DNA of 57,318 nt from an uncultured Saprospiraceae bacterium. GTDB lineage: Bacteria > Bacteroidota > Bacteroidia > Chitinophagales > Saprospiraceae. Shown piece by piece: positions 33,230-41,769 of this stretch. How positions within the stretch are numbered: the stretch's first letter is position 1; each line of letters starts with the position of its first letter. Under the pieces are notes generated by a model. The model saw nothing but the letters and a program-made list of their open reading frames with translations, made no database searches and was not told the DNA's origin. Both the position numbers and the translations under genes were made by a program. The stretch lies in NCBI GenBank assembly GCA_938015595.1, contig CALLPI010000025.1, forward strand, positions 1 through 57,318, given 5' to 3'.

Positions 33230-33364
33230 ATGAGCAGGAATATCCGTGCGAGTAGCAACCACTGGCCTGTGTTCGAAGGTGAATGGCTTCAAAAAAAAAT
33301 GGAGTTGATTCGCGCACGTGTTTTTTCTTATGAATACCAGCACTTGATTGAAAAGGGTTTGTGA
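33230..33364 (+). CDS. Possible 44-residue microprotein
   Basis: ATG at 33230 opens a 44-codon frame ending TGA (33362-33364). The product has a protein-like composition: SNHWPVFEGEWLQKKMELIR then ARVFSYEYQHLIEKGL, with two Trp and a long amphipathic helix. It falls in the 226-nt gap between the DUF58 gene and the convergent nitrilase gene, and has no known relative that I recall. It might be a true small gene downstream of the MoxR operon, a remnant, or chance. Confidence is low because it is short and no ribosome-binding signal can be judged in this phylum. Confidence 0.35.
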   Translation: MSRNIRASSNHWPVFEGEWLQKKMELIRARVFSYEYQHLIEKGL

Positions 33365-33385
33365 GTTTTCTGGGTCGTCTTGTTG

Positions 33386-34171
33386 TTATTCTTTTTCGAT
33401 CACGAATTTGTCCCTGTCTTCCAGGAACGGCCATTGCCGGCGAAAAGCCTGCTGGGCCTCGTAGTCTAAGACTACTACAAACACTTCCTCTCTACAGGCA
33501 GCGTGGTACAGTATGCGGCCAGCAAAGTCCAGTAGCATAGAATCGCCGCTGTGGTTTACGCCGCGCCCATCGGTGCCGATGCGATTGACGCCCAGCGTGT
33601 AAGACTGGTTTTCAATGGCGCGTGCTGTGAGCAGACTACCCCAGGCATGGCGGCGGCGCTCCGGCCAGTTGGCTACGTATAGCAGTAGATCATAACCATG
33701 TACATTGCGGCTCCACACTGGAAAGCGCAGGTCGTAGCAAATCAGAGGCATTATTTTCCAACCTTTCAGCTCGGCAATGAGCACTTCGCGGCCAGGGGTG
33801 TAGTATTCCTGCTCACTGGCAGGGCTGAAGCAGTGTCGCTTGTCGTAGGTCTGAAAACGGCCATCCGGCGGCATCCACACCAGGCGGTTGTAGTACCGGC
33901 CGCTGTGTTCAGCGATGAAACTGCCAGTAATGACGGTATTAAGCTCGGCAGCCTGGCACGCCATCCACTGTATGGTGCTACCGTGCATGGGTTCTGCCAA
34001 CTCAGCAGCGCGCATGGAAAACCCAGTGGAAAACATCTCCGGGAGTACAATCAAATCTACCGGTTGCAGAAGGCTGTGGAGCCATTGGGAAATACGCGCC
34101 AGATTGGTAGTTTTATCTTCCCAGGCCAGAGGGCACTGCACGGCGGCAATGCGAAGTGAATTAGATAACAT
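33386..34171 (-). CDS. Nitrilase-superfamily amidase, omega-amidase (YafV/Nit2) type
   Basis: 261 residues with a complete nitrilase triad: Glu45 (VLPEMFSTGF), Lys111 (YDKRHCFSPASE) and Cys145 (PLICYDLRFPVWSRN). The FSTGFS block and the sequence KRHCFSPASEQ are typical of omega-amidases such as YafV, which hydrolyse 2-oxoglutaramate or 2-oxosuccinamate (metabolite repair after glutamine transamination). The protein is cytosolic with no signal peptide. It is convergent with the DUF58 operon and divergent from the glycosyltransferase at 34326. Confidence 0.92.
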   Translation of the reverse strand: MLSNSLRIAAVQCPLAWEDKTTNLARISQWLHSLLQPVDLIVLPEMFSTGFSMRAAELAEPMHGSTIQWMACQAAELNTVITGSFIAEHSGRYYNRLVWMPPDGRFQTYDKRHCFSPASEQEYYTPGREVLIAELKGWKIMPLICYDLRFPVWSRNVHGYDLLLYVANWPERRRHAWGSLLTARAIENQSYTLGVNRIGTDGRGVNHSGDSMLLDFAGRILYHAACREEVFVVVLDYEAQQAFRRQWPFLEDRDKFVIEKE

Positions 34172-34325
34172 GAGCGACTTTTGAGCAAGCCATGAAGGAG
34201 GAGCGTTTTGGCCTCATTGCAGCATTATACCCGCTTGCTGCCACTAATTTTTGGGCATTGGCAAAACAAAACAGCCAGGCGAGACGATTCAGTCAAGTTG
34301 CTGTCTTGTAAAGAGCGCGGCTGAA

Positions 34326-35408
34326 ATGGAGAAAACGCAAGGTAAAGGTAGTCATTTGTTGGTATTTGTGCTAAGCCGGAGAGGATGCCTGGCTTATGCG
34401 CACGAAGTGCTACGCCATTTCCCTCCGGGTGGGTTTATCGTTTTCTCCTCCCGATATGCAGCGCAAGCGCCACCTGTGCCGCATCGAGCTGTGCCGACCT
34501 ACCGCAATGCGGCTGAACTCTTGTGGAACAGTGTCTGGATGGTTCCCTGGCTGTGGCTTCAAGTGTTTCTGGCATGGTGCAGGGGGGCGCGCGCAGCATA
34601 CTTTCCTGTATTTCACCCCTGGAATCTGTGCATTCTGTGGTTGTGTCGCTTGCTCAGAGTGCGCACTATACTGACAGTACACGACGGTCTGCTGCACCTT
34701 GGCGAAGCCAATGCCCTGGAGCAATGGTGCGAGTACTCTTGCATGCGCCTGGCCGACCACCTGATTTTCCTGAGTCATTATGTAAAGGAACGCACCCAGC
34801 GCACTATTGGCTTTAGCGCGCAGTCGTGCGTGCTGAGGCATGGCATCCTGCCTGTACGTAGCAACATGCCCACGGAGCGCGTGCTGCCTAGGCAGCCACG
34901 GCTGCTGTTCCTGGGGCGGTTGGTGGCATACAAAGGCCTGGATTTACTGCTCGAAGCGATAGAAGGTTTGCCTGCCGGATCATTTGATTGTCTGACTATT
35001 GCCGGCTGGCCAGTGCGTCTGTGCGAGATGCCTCGGTGTACAAGCCCTAAGGTGCAAGTACAATCTGGCTGGCTTTCGGATGCCGAAGTAGAATCACTCC
35101 TGCGCAGCTACGACATACTGATTTTACCGTACAAGGAAGCTTCCCAGTCGGGTATACTGACACTGGGGGTAGCAGCAGCTATTCCGATGGTGATCACACA
35201 CGTAGGTGGGCTTCCGGAGCAGCTCTCCCCCGAAGAAGCTGTGTGGGTGGAGCCTGAGGCTGCCAGCATCCGGAGCGGCATACAACTGCTGCTGAGCAAT
35301 GCACACCTGTACGCCGTCATCAGCCGCCGATTGGCATTGAGAGCCAAGCAGCCAGGCTGGAGCGAAATAGCCGCTACTATCTGTGCGCTGGCTGAAAGAA
35401 CGGCCTAA
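34326..35408 (+). CDS. Glycosyltransferase, family 4-like (GT-B fold)
   Basis: About 360 residues from ATG 34326 (MEKTQGKGSHLLVFVLSRRG; the open frame reaches 34251). The C-terminal GT4-type donor-binding domain is clear: PRLLFLGRLVAYKGLDLLLEAI, then DAEVESLLRSYDILILPYKEASQSG and GVAAAIPMVITHVGGLPEQL. It should transfer a sugar from a nucleotide donor to a lipid-linked or cell-surface glycan. The gene is isolated from the polysaccharide locus at 50838 and sits between unrelated genes. Its stop overlaps that of the convergent haloperoxidase gene by a few bases (35405-35408). Confidence 0.88.
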   Translation: MEKTQGKGSHLLVFVLSRRGCLAYAHEVLRHFPPGGFIVFSSRYAAQAPPVPHRAVPTYRNAAELLWNSVWMVPWLWLQVFLAWCRGARAAYFPVFHPWNLCILWLCRLLRVRTILTVHDGLLHLGEANALEQWCEYSCMRLADHLIFLSHYVKERTQRTIGFSAQSCVLRHGILPVRSNMPTERVLPRQPRLLFLGRLVAYKGLDLLLEAIEGLPAGSFDCLTIAGWPVRLCEMPRCTSPKVQVQSGWLSDAEVESLLRSYDILILPYKEASQSGILTLGVAAAIPMVITHVGGLPEQLSPEEAVWVEPEAASIRSGIQLLLSNAHLYAVISRRLALRAKQPGWSEIAATICALAERTA

Positions 35409-36742
35409 TTTACTCCAGGAGTTTTTCCTGGCAGGAGTTTTTGTAGTACCCATTCGCCCACCTGTCTGCCTTGCACTACGCCGTTTTCAATGGCTGGGCG
35501 GTAGTGTATGCCCCCATAAAGGCGACTGATGGAAGCTTCCTGGGCGGCGTGGAAAAAAGAGCGAAAAGAGCGCGGCGATAGGCCAAACTCCAGCTCGGTA
35601 TCGTCCACAAAGGCAAAGTTATCGCCAAATAAAGCAGTAAGCATAACTGATGCCGCCGAACTAGCCACGCTGTGTCCACTGGTGTACTCTGGGAAGGGCG
35701 GCGTTTGCAGCAGAGGCAGCCAGTCTTCGTCCACTGAGCGATTGATGACTGTTTCAGGGCGCACCAGCACGCTGCGGTATTTTTCATCCCAGCAGCTTAT
35801 AAAGGCCTCAAACAGAGTGATGGCAGTGAGGGTGTAGGCTTGCACTGTTTGGCCGAAGTCGAGCTTGGATTGGCGGGCAGCCAAGCCGGCAATGTTCATC
35901 CAGTGGCCACCAGGCGATATCTTCTTGGTGGCAAACATCACGTGGCCTATCTGGTTAGTTTCGTAGGGATTGCAGTCCCAGAAGTTAGCAATAGCCTCTC
36001 GTTCTGCGCGGTTGGGCGCATCCAAGGCTTTATAGACTTCCATGACCTCATTGTAGAAGCGGCTACCGGGGGTCATGTCATAGGGTGTGGGCGGGGGCGG
36101 TGCAAACTGGTCGGCGCTTACCAGGGTCATAGGCCGTATTTTGTTCCAATGCGGTTCTACAGCATCCATGTAGGCGGGCGGAGTGGGCTGCCAGGTAGCG
36201 GGGTTGGAAGAAATGGTGTATTTGGGAAAGGTGCGCGTTTGCTTGTAATTGTCTTTCGCCGACCAGTCCAGAATGTGCTGAGCCACTTGCCGGCCATAAG
36301 CCAGTGAGCGTTCCATTACATCGCCTGGCATACCAGTGGCCTTGTATTCCATCAGCATAACCTGGTGAAAGGAATCTATCTTTTCTTCAGAAAAAATCAA
36401 CTCCCGGCCTGCCGTTAGGAAAGCCTCTACCGCCGCCAGTGGAAAGCAATACTCTTTGCCGGGTTCAGGCTTGGGTACAAGCTGGAGGTCGCGCAAACGC
36501 CCAGCCAAACTCTCATACTCTGGATGCCCTGCTGCAAACGCCTCGTAGCCGGCAATGTTGGCATAGCTGTAAATGCGCGCAGCCACCGGCGGTGAGAAAA
36601 TATCGTGCACTATCACATCCGTCAGGCGCTTCATGGCGCGGTGATAGCGCTCAGGGTCAGAAGTCTCTTGCTGAAAATCGTAGTTGATGGGCCTGCAACC
36701 CAACGCGATGCTGACCAATAGGAAAAGGGTAAGTCCTCTCAT
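35405..36742 (-). CDS. Vanadium-dependent haloperoxidase-like (PAP2 superfamily) lipoprotein
   Basis: 445 residues. MRGLTLFLLVSIALGC is a lipoprotein signal with Cys16. The vanadate/phosphate-binding motifs of the family are present in order: VRPETVINR, then YTSGHSVASSAASVML, then SRLYGGIHYRPAIENG. Family members either oxidise halides with vanadate or act as acid phosphatase-like enzymes. The typical Asp near the catalytic His is not evident (HYRPAIENG), so halide activity is uncertain. It is presumably anchored in the periplasm or outer membrane. It stands alone, with its own promoter region shared with alaS in the divergent gap. Confidence 0.88.
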   Translation of the reverse strand: MRGLTLFLLVSIALGCRPINYDFQQETSDPERYHRAMKRLTDVIVHDIFSPPVAARIYSYANIAGYEAFAAGHPEYESLAGRLRDLQLVPKPEPGKEYCFPLAAVEAFLTAGRELIFSEEKIDSFHQVMLMEYKATGMPGDVMERSLAYGRQVAQHILDWSAKDNYKQTRTFPKYTISSNPATWQPTPPAYMDAVEPHWNKIRPMTLVSADQFAPPPPTPYDMTPGSRFYNEVMEVYKALDAPNRAEREAIANFWDCNPYETNQIGHVMFATKKISPGGHWMNIAGLAARQSKLDFGQTVQAYTLTAITLFEAFISCWDEKYRSVLVRPETVINRSVDEDWLPLLQTPPFPEYTSGHSVASSAASVMLTALFGDNFAFVDDTELEFGLSPRSFRSFFHAAQEASISRLYGGIHYRPAIENGVVQGRQVGEWVLQKLLPGKTPGVN

Positions 36743-36874
36743 AAGCTTTCTTGCGAATTTGCTGCGGCAAAGTTAGTAATTTGCGAAATATGACGCATCA
36801 ATACTCGACATGATGGGAGCCCACTACTTCAGGTTTTCAAAAGAGACGCAAGTCGTGCAGATGCAGATTTTCCT

Positions 36875-36882
36875 TATCTTTG
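36875..36882 (+). promoter_or_regulatory. -7 promoter element upstream of alaS
   Basis: TATCTTTG matches TAnnTTTG and ends 31 nt before the alaS ATG (36914), in the 171-nt divergent gap with the haloperoxidase gene. A -33 TTTG is not evident. Confidence 0.5.
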
Positions 36883-36913
36883 CGCCTCGTTTTTAACCAA
36901 GCTACGCACGTTT

Positions 36914-39547
36914 ATGCTGACTGCCCGCGAGATACGCCGCACGTTTCTGGATTTCTTTGCATCTAAAGGGCACAAAATTGTACCCTCTGCTCCTATTGTC
37001 AATCGGGAAGACCCCACGCTTATGTTTACCAATGCCGGGATGAACCAGTTCAAAGACTTCTTTCTCGGCGTTAAAACACCTGATAATCCACGTATTGCCG
37101 ATACCCAGAAGTGCATGCGTGTGTCGGGCAAACACAACGACCTAGAAGATGTGGGCTACGATGGCACACACCATACCATGTTTGAAATGCTGGGCAACTG
37201 GAGCATTGGTGATTACTTCAAAGATGAAGCCATTGCCTGGTCATGGGAGTTGCTGCACCATGTGTTTGGCATACCCCAAGACAGGCTCTATGCCACAGTG
37301 TTTGGTGGCGACGAAAATGAAAATCTCGAGCGCGACGATGAGTCCCTCCAGCTCTGGCTGCGCTTCCTACCACGCGAACACATCCTTTATGGCAGTAAAA
37401 AAGACAACTTCTGGGAAATGGGCGATACCGGCCCCTGCGGGCCTTGTTCGGAAATTCACGTGGACTTGCGCCCCGATGAAGAACGCGCCCAAACGCCTGG
37501 CTACGAGCTAGTGAATAAAGACCACCCCCAGGTGGTGGAAATCTGGAACAACGTGTTTATCCAGTTCAACCGCAAAGCCGATGGCCAACTCGAAGTCCTA
37601 CCTGCCAGGCACGTAGATACTGGCATGGGCTTTGAGCGCCTTGCTATGGTGCTGCAGGGCAAGCGCTACACCTACGATACTGATATTTTCACATACATCA
37701 TTGAGTTTGTGGAGCATGCTGCCGGTATAAAATACCAGGGCGTCTATGACCGCAACGCTAAAAGCGATATTGCCATGCGCGTCGTAGCCGACCATATTCG
37801 ATCGGTGGCATTCACCATTGCCGACGGGCAGCTCCCGAGCAACACTGGCGCCGGCTACGTGGTGCGCCGCATCTTGCGTCGGGCTGTACGCTACTATTAC
37901 TCCTTCTTGGGCATTCACCAGCCTTTGTTGCATCGCCTCATCCCCTTGCTGGCTGATTGGTATGCCGACATCTTCCCCGAATTGCAGGCGCAACAGGCGC
38001 AGATCGCCAAAGTTGTTGAGGGCGAAGAACTCGCCTTTCTGCATACGCTTGAAAACGGCATCCGTCGCTTTGAATCTCTCCAGCCGGAGGGCGGCGTCAT
38101 TCGCGGCAAAGACGCCTTTGAATTGCTCGATACCTTTGGCTTCCCCATTGACCTCACCAAACTGATGGCCCAGGAAAAAGGTCTTCAGGTGGACGAAGAG
38201 GGCTTTAAGCGCGCCCTCGAAGCCCAAAAACAACGCTCGCGCGCTGATGCACACAAAGAAGTAGGCGACTGGATTGTGCTGGCAGAAAGCCGCAGTGACG
38301 ATGCGGGCTTTGTAGGCTACGACTATCTACAGGTAGAAAATGCCCGCATCTTACGCTACCGCACTATGAAGGTCAAGGGCAAAGACCAGTTCCAGATTGT
38401 ACTGGATACTACGCCCTTTTACGCTGAAAGCGGTGGTCAAGCCGGCGATACAGGTATCCTTAAAGTAGGCGGAGAGGAAATAAAAGTGCTGGATACACAA
38501 AAAGAGAATGACCTCTTTGTGCATCTTGTCCATAAGCTACCTGCGCATCCTGAAGCACCTGTAATGGCTATAGTGGATGCCGCCAGACGACAAGCCGTAT
38601 CAGGCAATCACTCTGCCACGCACCTGATGCACGCAGCGCTGCACCGCATCCTCGGCGCTCATGCACTCCAAAAAGGCCAGGACGTAACACCCGAGCGCTT
38701 GCGCTTCGACTTCTCGCACTTTCAGAAAGTCAGCGCCGAAGAGCTACAGGCCATTGAACTAATGGTCAACGAAAAAATCCGCGCTAATATTCCGCTCGAA
38801 GAAACCCGCGATATGCCGCTGGAAGAAGCCAAAAAACTGGGCGCCATGATGCTCTTTGGCGAAAAATACGGCGAAACGGTGCGCGTCGTCACCTTTGACA
38901 AGAACTTCTCGCGCGAACTCTGCGGAGGCACCCACGTGCGTGCCACTGGGCAAATCGGGCACTTCCGCATTGTAGCTGAAAGCGCCGTATCAGCCGGCAT
39001 TCGCCGTATCGAAGCACTGACCGGCGTTGCCGCCGACACCTACATACATCAGGAACTCGAGGAACTGGAAGCCGTACGAGACGCCTTGAAAACGCCTAAG
39101 AATGCCGTCCATGCTGTGAAGGCACTGCAGGAGGAGAACCGCCAGTTGCGCAAGGCCTTGGAAAAACTGATGGCCGCCCAGGCCAACGCGCTCAAAGATC
39201 AACTGCTCGTTCAGGCGGAAAGCGTAGGAGATATCCGCCTCCTTACTGCCGTGCTGCCCATTGCAGATGCTAGCACAGTGAAAAATCTGGCTTATCAGCT
39301 GGAAAGAGAACTGGGGCGAGCCGTCATCGCACTGGGCACAGTAGTGGACGACAAACCTCAACTGACGCTCACCATCAGCCAGGAATTGGTAAGCGAAAAG
39401 GGACTTAATGCCAGCCAAATGATACGCGAACTGGCCAAGGAAATCCAGGGCGGCGGCGGCGGTCAGCCTTTCTTTGCCACTGCCGGCGGCAAGAATGCTT
39501 CGGGCCTGGAACGTGCTTTGCAAAAAGTGCGTACCATGCTGACGTGA
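36914..39547 (+). CDS. alaS: Alanyl-tRNA synthetase
   Basis: 877 residues, full length for bacterial AlaRS. The class II aminoacylation core is seen in RRTFLDFFASKGHKIVPSAP, TLMFTNAGMNQFKDFFLG and TGMGFERLAMVLQGK. The editing domain carries HSATHLMHAALH and CGGTHVRATGQIGHF with its zinc-binding His and Cys. The C-terminal C-Ala region ends GGGGGQPFFATAGGKNASGLE. It charges tRNA-Ala in the cytosol and clears mischarged Ser and Gly. Confidence 0.98.
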   Translation: MLTAREIRRTFLDFFASKGHKIVPSAPIVNREDPTLMFTNAGMNQFKDFFLGVKTPDNPRIADTQKCMRVSGKHNDLEDVGYDGTHHTMFEMLGNWSIGDYFKDEAIAWSWELLHHVFGIPQDRLYATVFGGDENENLERDDESLQLWLRFLPREHILYGSKKDNFWEMGDTGPCGPCSEIHVDLRPDEERAQTPGYELVNKDHPQVVEIWNNVFIQFNRKADGQLEVLPARHVDTGMGFERLAMVLQGKRYTYDTDIFTYIIEFVEHAAGIKYQGVYDRNAKSDIAMRVVADHIRSVAFTIADGQLPSNTGAGYVVRRILRRAVRYYYSFLGIHQPLLHRLIPLLADWYADIFPELQAQQAQIAKVVEGEELAFLHTLENGIRRFESLQPEGGVIRGKDAFELLDTFGFPIDLTKLMAQEKGLQVDEEGFKRALEAQKQRSRADAHKEVGDWIVLAESRSDDAGFVGYDYLQVENARILRYRTMKVKGKDQFQIVLDTTPFYAESGGQAGDTGILKVGGEEIKVLDTQKENDLFVHLVHKLPAHPEAPVMAIVDAARRQAVSGNHSATHLMHAALHRILGAHALQKGQDVTPERLRFDFSHFQKVSAEELQAIELMVNEKIRANIPLEETRDMPLEEAKKLGAMMLFGEKYGETVRVVTFDKNFSRELCGGTHVRATGQIGHFRIVAESAVSAGIRRIEALTGVAADTYIHQELEELEAVRDALKTPKNAVHAVKALQEENRQLRKALEKLMAAQANALKDQLLVQAESVGDIRLLTAVLPIADASTVKNLAYQLERELGRAVIALGTVVDDKPQLTLTISQELVSEKGLNASQMIRELAKEIQGGGGGQPFFATAGGKNASGLERALQKVRTMLT

Positions 39548-39996
39548 AGGCAAGTGTAGTCAGCTTGCTGGTGCCAGTTGTTTGCAGGGTAATGTGCGCC
39601 AAGTGCCCGTGTGTTGCAGTTCGTACGGCTCCTGTCTGCACCCTTTCGACTTTGTGTTTATTGCGCGGGGGCATCCTTGCATAAAGCGCTGTGCCACACC
39701 CATACCTGCAACGCTCAAGTCAGCAATAACTTCACACAAGTGCTGATGAATGCACATCCGCACCCATGTGGGCATAGGCTGGCAGTATGCGTCAGGAACC
39801 ACGTTTGAGACCAGTATTTTCATCAGCAGAGGTGTAGCTGTGGTTTCGTTGAACTTATAATTTGTCTGTTCTGCTACTCGCCAGGAAAGATACCTGGTTT
39901 TGTACCTATTTTAAAAAAAAACCTCGAACACTTGCACGCATATAAATATCTATATATCTTGGTGCGATTTTTCAACCCAACCAAAATCGCACAAAC
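39548..39996. other. 449-nt intergenic region between alaS and the porin gene
   Basis: Short open frames on both strands here have no protein-like features. The last 70 nt are AT-rich (A9 run at 39913-39921, then TATAAATATCTATATATCTTGG) and hold the porin promoter and the inverted repeat described separately. No tRNA or riboswitch is recognisable. Confidence 0.6.
39932..39992 (+). promoter_or_regulatory. Porin promoter overlapped by a perfect 10-bp inverted repeat (operator or leader hairpin)
   Basis: TTG (39932-39934), a 20-nt gap and TATCTTGG (39955-39962) give a near-consensus promoter. GTGCGATTTT (39962-39971) and AAAATCGCAC (39983-39992) are a perfect 10-bp inverted repeat with an 11-nt centre. 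The right arm ends 4 nt before the ATG at 39997. The left arm touches the -7 box and the expected start site, so the repeat could be an operator for a dimeric repressor. If transcribed, it could also form a hairpin over the ribosome entry site. Confidence 0.65.
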
Positions 39997-41403
39997 ATGG
40001 CAAACAAAAGACAGTCAAAGATTTGGGGGCTTTTGCTAGGGCTTTTGCTGGGTGTTTCGGGGTATGCCCAGGAGCAAGAAAAGCCTAAGACAGATCACTC
40101 CTACAAGCCTCTTACACTCAAACTGAGCGAAGATGGCAGTAAGTACGTCAGGTTTTTAATCTGGCATCAGTTTTGGGCAACGCTGACCCAAAACAACCCC
40201 GGAACGGTGGATGTAAATGGCCGGGAGATAGCTACCACTACTGACCTGGCGCTTCGCCGTTCCCGATTTTTGGCTTACGCGCAGGTATCGCCCCGGTTTT
40301 TGATTCTCACGCATTGGGGTATCAACAACCAATCGTTTATCAACGGCGCTACGCCACCCAACGGCCCCAATTCCACGGCTACGCCCAGCAACCAGGGCAA
40401 AAAGCCGCAGATGTTTATCCACGATGCATGGACGGAATACCAGGTGCTCAAAGACAAGCTGTATCTTGGCACCGGCTTGCACTACTGGAATGGTGTGTCG
40501 CGCTTTGCCAGCCACAGTACGCTCAACTTTATGGCTACCGACGCACCCATCTTCAACTGGTACAACATAGAAACCACCGACCAGTTTGCGCGCCAGTTTG
40601 GCTTCTATGCCAAAGGGCAGATAGGCCGCCTGGATTATCGCCTGCACTTGAACAAGCCGTTTGTAAACGGCCCCTCGGCCACCAGGTTTAACACCGGTCC
40701 GAACGCTATCAATGTGGCCAGCGAGACCTGGGCGCCTGGCGGATATGTCAACTACATGTTTTTTGACAAGGAGAGCAACAAACTTCCCTTTTTTGTGGGT
40801 AGCTACATGGGCGCCAAGAAGGTATTCAACCTCGGCGCAGGTTTTTACAGCCAGAAAGAAGCCACTGCCTCCAGGCGAATTGCCGGTGCAGACACCACGG
40901 TAGTGCGGCACAACCAACTTTGCCTGGGGGTAGATGCCTTTTTGGATATGCCTCTGAATGAAGGACGCTCCGGCGCAGCTCACGCTTACGTGGTGTATTA
41001 TAACTACAACTTTGGTCCTGGTTACTTGCGCAACATCGGCATACTCAATGAGCACCTCAACGTAGTGGCCGACAAGCCCGACCGCTCTTGGGCTGGCGGT
41101 GGCAATGCCCAACCTACCATAGGCACAGGCACTATTCTTTACGGACAGTTTGGCTACGCCCTGCCTAAAAACAAAGATGGCACGCAGTGGATGCCCTATG
41201 CCACTGTGACGCGCAAGGACTTTGAACGGCTGCCGGAGCCTTCTATACAATTTGGCCTGGGCTTGAATTACTTCATCAATGCACACTTTGCCAAACTCAC
41301 CCTGGAATATCAGACCCGACCAGTATATCGCCTGGACGGCGGCAATATCCAACGCAATGGCAGCAAGGGGCAACTGATTCTGCAAACGCAAATTTTCCTG
41401 TAA
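39997..41403 (+). CDS. Outer-membrane porin-like protein upstream of the acetate-type symporter
   Basis: 468 residues. Signal peptide (about 1-24, WGLLLGLLLGVSGYAQ), then an amphipathic beta-strand pattern throughout: YVRFLIWHQFWATLT, ALRRSRFLAYAQVSPRFLI and GRLDYRLHLNKPF. The C-terminus (KGQLILQTQIFL) ends in Leu/Phe with alternating hydrophobics, as in barrel proteins. It resembles Bacteroidota porin-like proteins found next to sodium:acetate symporter genes; no enzymatic motif exists. The genes for a DUF4212 small subunit and ActP-like symporter follow on the same strand 37 and 366 nt downstream, so a diffusion role for small carboxylates is inferred. An inverted repeat overlaps its promoter. 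Confidence 0.8.
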   Translation: MANKRQSKIWGLLLGLLLGVSGYAQEQEKPKTDHSYKPLTLKLSEDGSKYVRFLIWHQFWATLTQNNPGTVDVNGREIATTTDLALRRSRFLAYAQVSPRFLILTHWGINNQSFINGATPPNGPNSTATPSNQGKKPQMFIHDAWTEYQVLKDKLYLGTGLHYWNGVSRFASHSTLNFMATDAPIFNWYNIETTDQFARQFGFYAKGQIGRLDYRLHLNKPFVNGPSATRFNTGPNAINVASETWAPGGYVNYMFFDKESNKLPFFVGSYMGAKKVFNLGAGFYSQKEATASRRIAGADTTVVRHNQLCLGVDAFLDMPLNEGRSGAAHAYVVYYNYNFGPGYLRNIGILNEHLNVVADKPDRSWAGGGNAQPTIGTGTILYGQFGYALPKNKDGTQWMPYATVTRKDFERLPEPSIQFGLGLNYFINAHFAKLTLEYQTRPVYRLDGGNIQRNGSKGQLILQTQIFL

Positions 41404-41440
41404 TGCACACTTTTTCTTCACCTACACAACAATAACCATT

Positions 41441-41695
41441 ATGAGCGGAAAAGATCTTAAAAAGTATTGGCAAGAGAACCTGACGTATGTGTTCATCCTG
41501 CTGGTGGTATGGTTTCTGGCCTCTTACGGGGCGGGCATTCTGTTTGCCAAGCAACTCAATGGCATTCGATTGTGGGGGTTCAAACTGGGCTTCTGGTTTG
41601 CCCAACAAGGTTCTATCTACATCTTTCTGGTACTGATTTTCGTGTACGTGTATCTCATGAATAAGCTAGACAAGAAGTACGACGTGCACGAGTGA
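41441..41695 (+). CDS. DUF4212 sodium:solute symporter small subunit
   Basis: 84 residues with two TM helices: YVFILLVVWFLASYGAGILFA (about 14-34) and SIYIFLVLIFVYVYLMN (about 57-73). The sequence KKYWQENLTYVFILLVVWFLASYG and LGFWFAQQGSIYIFLVLIF match the DUF4212 / TIGR03647 small-subunit family, which always accompanies the TIGR03648 (VC_2705-type) symporter. The large subunit starts 74 nt downstream. It is likely needed for stability or function of the symporter. Confidence 0.95.
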   Translation: MSGKDLKKYWQENLTYVFILLVVWFLASYGAGILFAKQLNGIRLWGFKLGFWFAQQGSIYIFLVLIFVYVYLMNKLDKKYDVHE

Positions 41696-41721
41696 TTGAA
41701 CGGCAGGCTGTTAGCTGGCAC

Positions 41722-41729
41722 TAGCTTTG
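41722..41729 (+). promoter_or_regulatory. Candidate -7 element between the DUF4212 and symporter genes
   Basis: TAGCTTTG matches TAnnTTTG, 40 nt before the ATG at 41770. If active it would give the symporter an internal promoter separate from the porin-DUF4212 transcript. No clear -33 box; low confidence. Confidence 0.3.
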
Positions 41730-41769
41730 TGTAACCTTTTCTATTCGGTCATTTTCAAAAACAAAAAAT

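Noticed and set aside
39560-39823. 87-codon minus-strand open frame between alaS and the porin gene
   Set aside because: Its composition is random-looking (many Cys, Gln, His, Pro), there is no membrane or domain feature, and an equally long frame exists on the other strand.
40156-41421. 421-codon minus-strand frame antisense to the porin gene
   Set aside because: Arises from codon bias of the beta-barrel gene on the plus strand; no signal peptide or domain.
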